Below, one piece after another: positions 38,571 through 42,191 of a stretch of DNA of 42,191 bases. The stretch lies in NCBI GenBank assembly GCA_004558025.1, contig SFEG01000015.1, positions 1-42,191 of the forward strand, read 5' to 3'. The notes below the pieces were generated by a model. The model worked only from the letters and a program-made list of their open reading frames with translations, ran no database searches and was not told the origin of the DNA. Numbering within the stretch: position 1 is the first letter of the stretch; the number at the start of each line of letters is the position of its first letter. The position numbers and the translations under genes were made by a program. Source of the stretch: Clostridiales bacterium. GTDB lineage: Bacteria; Bacillota; Clostridia; Oscillospirales; Oscillospiraceae.

Positions 38571-40492
38571 ACGCCGTCCTCCCGCATGTAGTCGATGATC
38601 TCGCCCGGCGCACTGAGCGTATATCCGCCCATTTCGGTAAGCCGTTCCGCAAATTCCGCGCTTTTGAGTATGCTCAGAAGCCTGCGCACGGGCTCGGTAT
38701 CCCATGCCGCTTTTGAGACTATAAGATCGTATTCCTCCGTGCACACGGGCAGAAAATCCAGATCGTACAGCTTTGCCGCGGAATATATGCCCATTCCGGC
38801 GTCGGCCGAGCCCGAGGCTATCTGCGCGGCAACGGAGGTGTGCGTAAGCTCCTCTCTGTCGTAGCCGTATATGCTCTCGGGCGATATGCCGTTTTCCGCG
38901 CACAGGTAGTCGGCAAGAATTCTCGTGCCCGAGCCCTTCTGACGGTTTACGTACCGGACGCCCTCGCGGGCAATGCCGCCGAAATTGCCGATGCGCAGCG
39001 GATCGCCCTTTGCGACCATAAGCCCCTGAAGCCTGCCGACGCATCTTACAAGATATGCGCCGCCATCGGGGAAATACCTTCGCATAAAGCCGAGATTGTA
39101 TTCGCCGCTTTGCGTATCGAGCAGGTGGCAGCCTGCAACATGCGCTTCGCCGCGCTTTATCGCCATGATGCCGCCCATGGAGCCGACGTGCGTCGAGCTC
39201 AGGCTCATGCCCGGATCTGCGCGATGGAGCATATCCGCAAGCTCGTCTATGAGCGGATCGTGGCTTCCCATGACGACGATGCTGTTTTTGAGCCTCCGTT
39301 CATCGGTCAGGAGGCGGACATTGACCGTCTGCCCGCGCTCAAATCCCTCGGCGTCCTGCGGTATCTCCATTATCCCGTCGGCCTTCATAAAAGATGACAC
39401 GACGCCGCTTCCCCTCGGCAGCGGCGAGGCCATGAGCCTGCCGCCGACATAGCCCATGCGAACGCGGACATACTCGCGGTATTTAAGCCCCGACACCACG
39501 GGGCGCGTGAGAGTCGCTTCGACATAGTGCTTTTCGTCCGCAGCAGAGCCGGTGAGAATATCAACGAGCGGCTTTAGAAGCTCCTCGAGCACGATAATAC
39601 CCGAAACGGGGTAGCCCGGAACGCCGAGCACGGGCTTTGCTACGCACGCGCCCAGTATCGCCGGCTTTCCCGGCTTTATGGCGATGCCGTGATACAGCAC
39701 CCTGCCGAGCTCGGCTATGACCGAGGCCGAATAGTCCTCGCGCCCCGCCGAGGAGCCCGCGTTCAGAAGCACCATATCGCATTCCGCGACGGCGCGGCCG
39801 ACCGCGCTTTTTATTTTTTCGTAATCGTCCGGAACGATGGGGAAAACCACGGGCTGCGCGCCCCATTCGCTGAGCATAGCCGAAAAGATCGAGGAGTTGA
39901 ACTCCATTATATCGCCCGGCTTGGGATCGGCGCACGGCGGAACGATCTCGTCCCCGGTCGGGATTATCGCAACGCGCGGTTTTTTGAAGACCTCAACGCT
40001 CAGGACGCCGCCGGCAATAAGTGCGCCGACCGCCGCGGGCGTTATTTTTGTGTATGACGGGAGTATCATCTCTCCTGCGCATATATCCTCGCCTATCTGC
40101 CGCACGTTTTTCCACGGCGCGGCGGGGGCATGGATCGTTACGCTGCCGTCGGGCTCGTGCACGAGCTCCTCGACCATTATAACCGCGTCGCAGCCGTCGG
40201 GCAGAGGGTCACCCGTGTCGACGACCGTAAAGCTGTCCATGCCGAGCATGACCGGGGTGGTGTCCGTTGCGCCGAAGCTGTCTCTTGCCGCAAGGGCTAT
40301 CCCGTCCATCGCGCAGGCGGCGTAGTGCGGCGCGCAGATGGCGGCGTAAACGGCGCTTGCCGTCACTCTGCCGCAGGCGTCCCTGACCGGGACGCTCTCC
40401 GTTTGAGGGGCAAAGCCGCTGTCCTTCAAAAGCCTGATATAGTCCTCTCTCGCCTTGTCAAGAGGCACATTTGTCAAATATGAAAAACCCAT
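38567..40492 (-). CDS. moeA: MoeA fused to a periplasmic-binding-protein-like domain, 641 aa
   Basis: Residues 1-400 are a MoeA metal-insertase: CAMDGIALAARDSFGA, MVEELVH, IIPTGDEIVPPCADPKPGDI, NAGSSAGREDYSASVIAELG and GVPGYPVSGIIVLEELL. From about residue 403 a PBP-like domain follows (VVMGSHDPLIDELADML, GSMGGIMAIKRGEAHVAGCH, NRQKGSGTRILADYL), the PF12727-type module that elsewhere binds oxyanions or cofactor. There is no signal peptide, so the domain is cytosolic and may hold molybdate or tungstate for the insertase, or sense it. Starts 13 bases after the first moeA; stop overlaps moeB. Confidence 0.93.
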   Translation of the reverse strand: MGFSYLTNVPLDKAREDYIRLLKDSGFAPQTESVPVRDACGRVTASAVYAAICAPHYAACAMDGIALAARDSFGATDTTPVMLGMDSFTVVDTGDPLPDGCDAVIMVEELVHEPDGSVTIHAPAAPWKNVRQIGEDICAGEMILPSYTKITPAAVGALIAGGVLSVEVFKKPRVAIIPTGDEIVPPCADPKPGDIMEFNSSIFSAMLSEWGAQPVVFPIVPDDYEKIKSAVGRAVAECDMVLLNAGSSAGREDYSASVIAELGRVLYHGIAIKPGKPAILGACVAKPVLGVPGYPVSGIIVLEELLKPLVDILTGSAADEKHYVEATLTRPVVSGLKYREYVRVRMGYVGGRLMASPLPRGSGVVSSFMKADGIMEIPQDAEGFERGQTVNVRLLTDERRLKNSIVVMGSHDPLIDELADMLHRADPGMSLSSTHVGSMGGIMAIKRGEAHVAGCHLLDTQSGEYNLGFMRRYFPDGGAYLVRCVGRLQGLMVAKGDPLRIGNFGGIAREGVRYVNRQKGSGTRILADYLCAENGISPESIYGYDREELTHTSVAAQIASGSADAGMGIYSAAKLYDLDFLPVCTEEYDLIVSKAAWDTEPVRRLLSILKSAEFAERLTEMGGYTLSAPGEIIDYMREDGV

Positions 40493-40505
40493 TTTTCCTC
40501 TCCCG

Positions 40506-41720
40506 TCAGCTTATCGTCACATCGACCGCCGCGCCCTGCGGCAGTCCCTCGCAGTCTCTTTCGATGCAAAAATATCCGTCCGCGCCCGCGAGATTGGTTA
40601 TGAGCCCCGACTTTGTGCGCACGGGACGGGCGAAAAGCTCGCCGTCGCGCCGCTCGAGCCTTGCGCAGATGTATTGCGCGCGCCCGTCGTTTGCGTTCAC
40701 GCTCTCGGTGAGCCTCGCCCTGACCGTGCAGCTTTTAAGCGGTCTGCCCTCAAGCCGCGCTATGAGCGGCAGAGCAAATATGCGCGCGGTGAAATACGCC
40801 GCAACGGGGTGCCCGGGCAGGCCGAGTATCGGCTTATCCCCCGCACGGCCGAGTATGGTCGGCTTTCCGGGCTTCATGGCAACGCCGTGGAGCAGAAGCT
40901 TTCCCACCGATTCGATAACGCGGACGCTCGCGTCCTTTTCACCGACACTGCTTCCGCCGGACATGATCAGCGCGTCGCACTCGCCGAGCGCGCGGCGGAC
41001 GAGCGCTTCGAGCGCCTGCTCATCGTCGGGACAAATGCCGCAGCATTCGCACCGCGCCCCGAATTGCTCAAGCATCGCGCAGAGCATCGGCGCGTTCACG
41101 TCGCGCATCTGCCCCGGCTTTGGGCGGCTCTCCGGAGCGACAAGCTCATCGCCACTGGATATTATGCCGACCCTTATGCGCCGCAGGACCGGCACGTCCG
41201 TCACGCCGGCGGCGGCAAGCGCGCCGACGTCCTGAGCCGACAGGGTACGCCCCTTTGAAAGGATCGTCTTTCCGGGGAAAACATCGTCTCCGCGAAATAT
41301 CATGTTCATTCCGGGCGCGCCGGGCTTTGAGATGCCGACAGTTCCGTCGCCGTAGTCCTCGGCGTATTCGAGCATTACGCAGCAGTCGGCGCCCGCCGGC
41401 ACCTCGCCGCCGGTAGGTATCTTGAAGCACTCGCCCTCGCCGAGCACAGCCTCTGCCCGACCGCCCATTTTTATGCTGCCGGCAAGCTCCAGGACCGCGG
41501 GCAGCGAGTCCGAGCAGCCGAAGGTGTCGGATGCGCGCACGGCATAGCCGTCGACCGTCGAGCGGTCGAAATCGGGCACATATTCCGCGGCGCGGATATC
41601 CTCGGCGAGCACTCTGCCGACGGCGTGCCTGAGCCCTACGCGCTCGGTCTCGCGCTCAAGCGGCGAAAATTCCCGTCCGATAAGCCCGAGCGCCTCGTCC
41701 GGAGTCATAACACGGAGCAT
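40506..41720 (-). CDS. moeA: molybdopterin molybdenumtransferase MoeA, 404 aa
   Basis: Inserts molybdate or tungstate into adenylated molybdopterin. VPDFDRSTVDGYAVRASDTF, PTGGEVPAGADCCVMLEYAE, IISSGDELVAPESRPKPGQM, the MPT motif SGGSSVGEKDASVRVIE and LGLPGHPVAAYFTA mark all MoeA subdomains. Start set at MLRVMTPDEA (41720): GGAGG stands eight bases before it and would be covered if the earlier ATG (41735) were used. First gene of moeA-moeA/PBP-moeB. Having two MoeA proteins side by side parallels organisms with separate tungsten and molybdenum insertases. Confidence 0.94.
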   Translation of the reverse strand: MLRVMTPDEALGLIGREFSPLERETERVGLRHAVGRVLAEDIRAAEYVPDFDRSTVDGYAVRASDTFGCSDSLPAVLELAGSIKMGGRAEAVLGEGECFKIPTGGEVPAGADCCVMLEYAEDYGDGTVGISKPGAPGMNMIFRGDDVFPGKTILSKGRTLSAQDVGALAAAGVTDVPVLRRIRVGIISSGDELVAPESRPKPGQMRDVNAPMLCAMLEQFGARCECCGICPDDEQALEALVRRALGECDALIMSGGSSVGEKDASVRVIESVGKLLLHGVAMKPGKPTILGRAGDKPILGLPGHPVAAYFTARIFALPLIARLEGRPLKSCTVRARLTESVNANDGRAQYICARLERRDGELFARPVRTKSGLITNLAGADGYFCIERDCEGLPQGAAVDVTIS

Positions 41721-41756
41721 TTGCAGCGCCTCCAATCACTTCGTTTATTTTTAATT

Positions 41757-41786
41757 ATTATAAAATTTACATGCATGCTCTGTCAA
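41757..41786 (-). promoter_or_regulatory. consensus sigma-A promoter of the moeA operon
   Basis: TTGACA (41786-41781), 18 bp, TATAAT (41762-41757): both boxes perfect. Confidence 0.8.
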
Positions 41787-41800
41787 CAGGAAACACTTTA

Positions 41801-42191
41801 TTCCAAAGCGGAGAATGCGGCCAGATGCTGAACCTGCATGATATCGCCGGAGATGTGGGCGTCAGTGACGACACCGCAAAGCGCTGGATGAAGGAGCTTG
41901 AAAAATCGGGGATCGTGTTCTTTTTGCACCCCTACTCCAACAATCTTCTGAAGCGAACGATCAAAACACCGAAGATGTATTTCTTCGATACAGGGCTGGT
42001 CTCCTATCTGACCCGGTACTCAACCCCCGAAATTTTGATGAATGGCGCAATCAACGGAGCCATCTTAGAAAACTATGTTGTGTCAGAAATCGTCAAGACC
42101 TACAGCAACAGTGCGCAGGACTGCCTGCTGCATTATTACCGGGACAAGAACAGCAACGAGATCGACTTGATTATGGAGAGCGACGGTCAGC
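41801..42191 (+). pseudogene. DUF4143 ATPase-associated C-terminal fragment, N-terminus missing, runs off the window
   Basis: From about 41801 a frame stays open to the window end: GQMLNLHDIAGDVGVSDDTA, FLHPYSNNLLKRTIKTPKMY, FFDTGLVSYLTRYSTPEIL, and HYYRDKNSNEIDLIME. This is the DUF4143 C-terminal part (winged helix plus restriction-endonuclease-like fold) of the common AAA_14/DUF4143 ATPases, whose role is unclear. The AAA domain, about 200 residues that should precede it, is absent; upstream DNA is the moeA promoter. Its base composition is lower in GC than the moe genes. It is probably a decayed acquired gene unless the join is an assembly artefact. Confidence 0.75.

Noticed and set aside
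38571..39044. N-terminal extension of the moeB frame
   Set aside because: Lies wholly inside the moeA-PBP gene in another frame; the ATGA overlap and protein homology fix the start at 38570.

Overview
The window reads as a chromosomal segment of a GC-rich (roughly 55-60% by eye) anaerobic Firmicute of the class Clostridia, most like gut Oscillospiraceae/Ruminococcaceae. The grounds are the linkage ybaB-dnaX-large SRP RNA, strong AGGAGG ribosome sites, a TnpV-type transposon protein, a tungsten-type aldehyde:ferredoxin oxidoreductase and small clostridial families (DUF896, UPF0210 plus ACT, PF06541 permease). The species is inferred, not shown. TGA is used as an ordinary stop in many coupled gene pairs, so the code is standard.

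Layout. 1-1200: an XRE regulator gene with its own operator, then about 840 bp without a convincing gene. 1204-5400: glycosyltransferase, ybaB, dnaX, SRP RNA and tRNA-Ala(CGC). 5400-6400: a graveyard of fragments (TnpV, an XdhC-like scrap, a truncated tcdA, the 5' end of a methyltransferase-like gene). 6596-9371: AEC transporter, DUF896, yfbR, a lipoprotein gene with an in-frame TAA, and rpsO with its leader. 10017-12603: pnp and a membrane-anchored protein. 12719-15632: a MarR-like fragment, a LysR regulator and divergent brnQ. 15708-22097 (minus strand): alr, a Thr/Pro-linker membrane protein, an MmcQ/YjbR protein, a coiled-coil membrane protein and an MMPL exporter. 22673-30795: clc, PF06541 permease, plsY, HAD phosphatase, two membrane proteins, birA, UPF0210 and ACT.

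30854-41720 is a tungsten/molybdenum hub of about 11 kb. mogA/moaB, tupC, tupB and tupA form a uptake unit behind a candidate Moco/Tuco riboswitch. Next come a polyferredoxin, a MoaD/ThiS sulfur carrier and a tungsten-type AOR, then a convergent LysR gene, a MoeB/HesA adenylyltransferase, a MoeA fused to a periplasmic-binding-protein-like domain, and a second MoeA. Together they import the oxyanion, assemble late steps of the pterin cofactor and supply an enzyme with its electron carrier. moaA, moaC and moaE are not in the window.

Three observations stand out. (1) The polyferredoxin frame is interrupted by TGA exactly where the fourth cysteine of its second 4Fe-4S motif should be, and a hairpin fitting the bacterial SECIS geometry follows, so it is a candidate selenoprotein; a nonsense mutation or base error is the competing reading. 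(2) TupA appears circularly permuted: its usual C-terminal segment sits between the lipoprotein signal and the domain that normally begins the protein. (3) A family of terminal-inverted-repeat elements (end consensus close to TTTTTAGAGGCG) fills whole intergenic spaces; their ends supply stop codons on one side and abut start codons on the other, and one cuts off a MarR-like gene. The last 390 bp hold an N-terminally truncated DUF4143 ATPase fragment that runs off the window.
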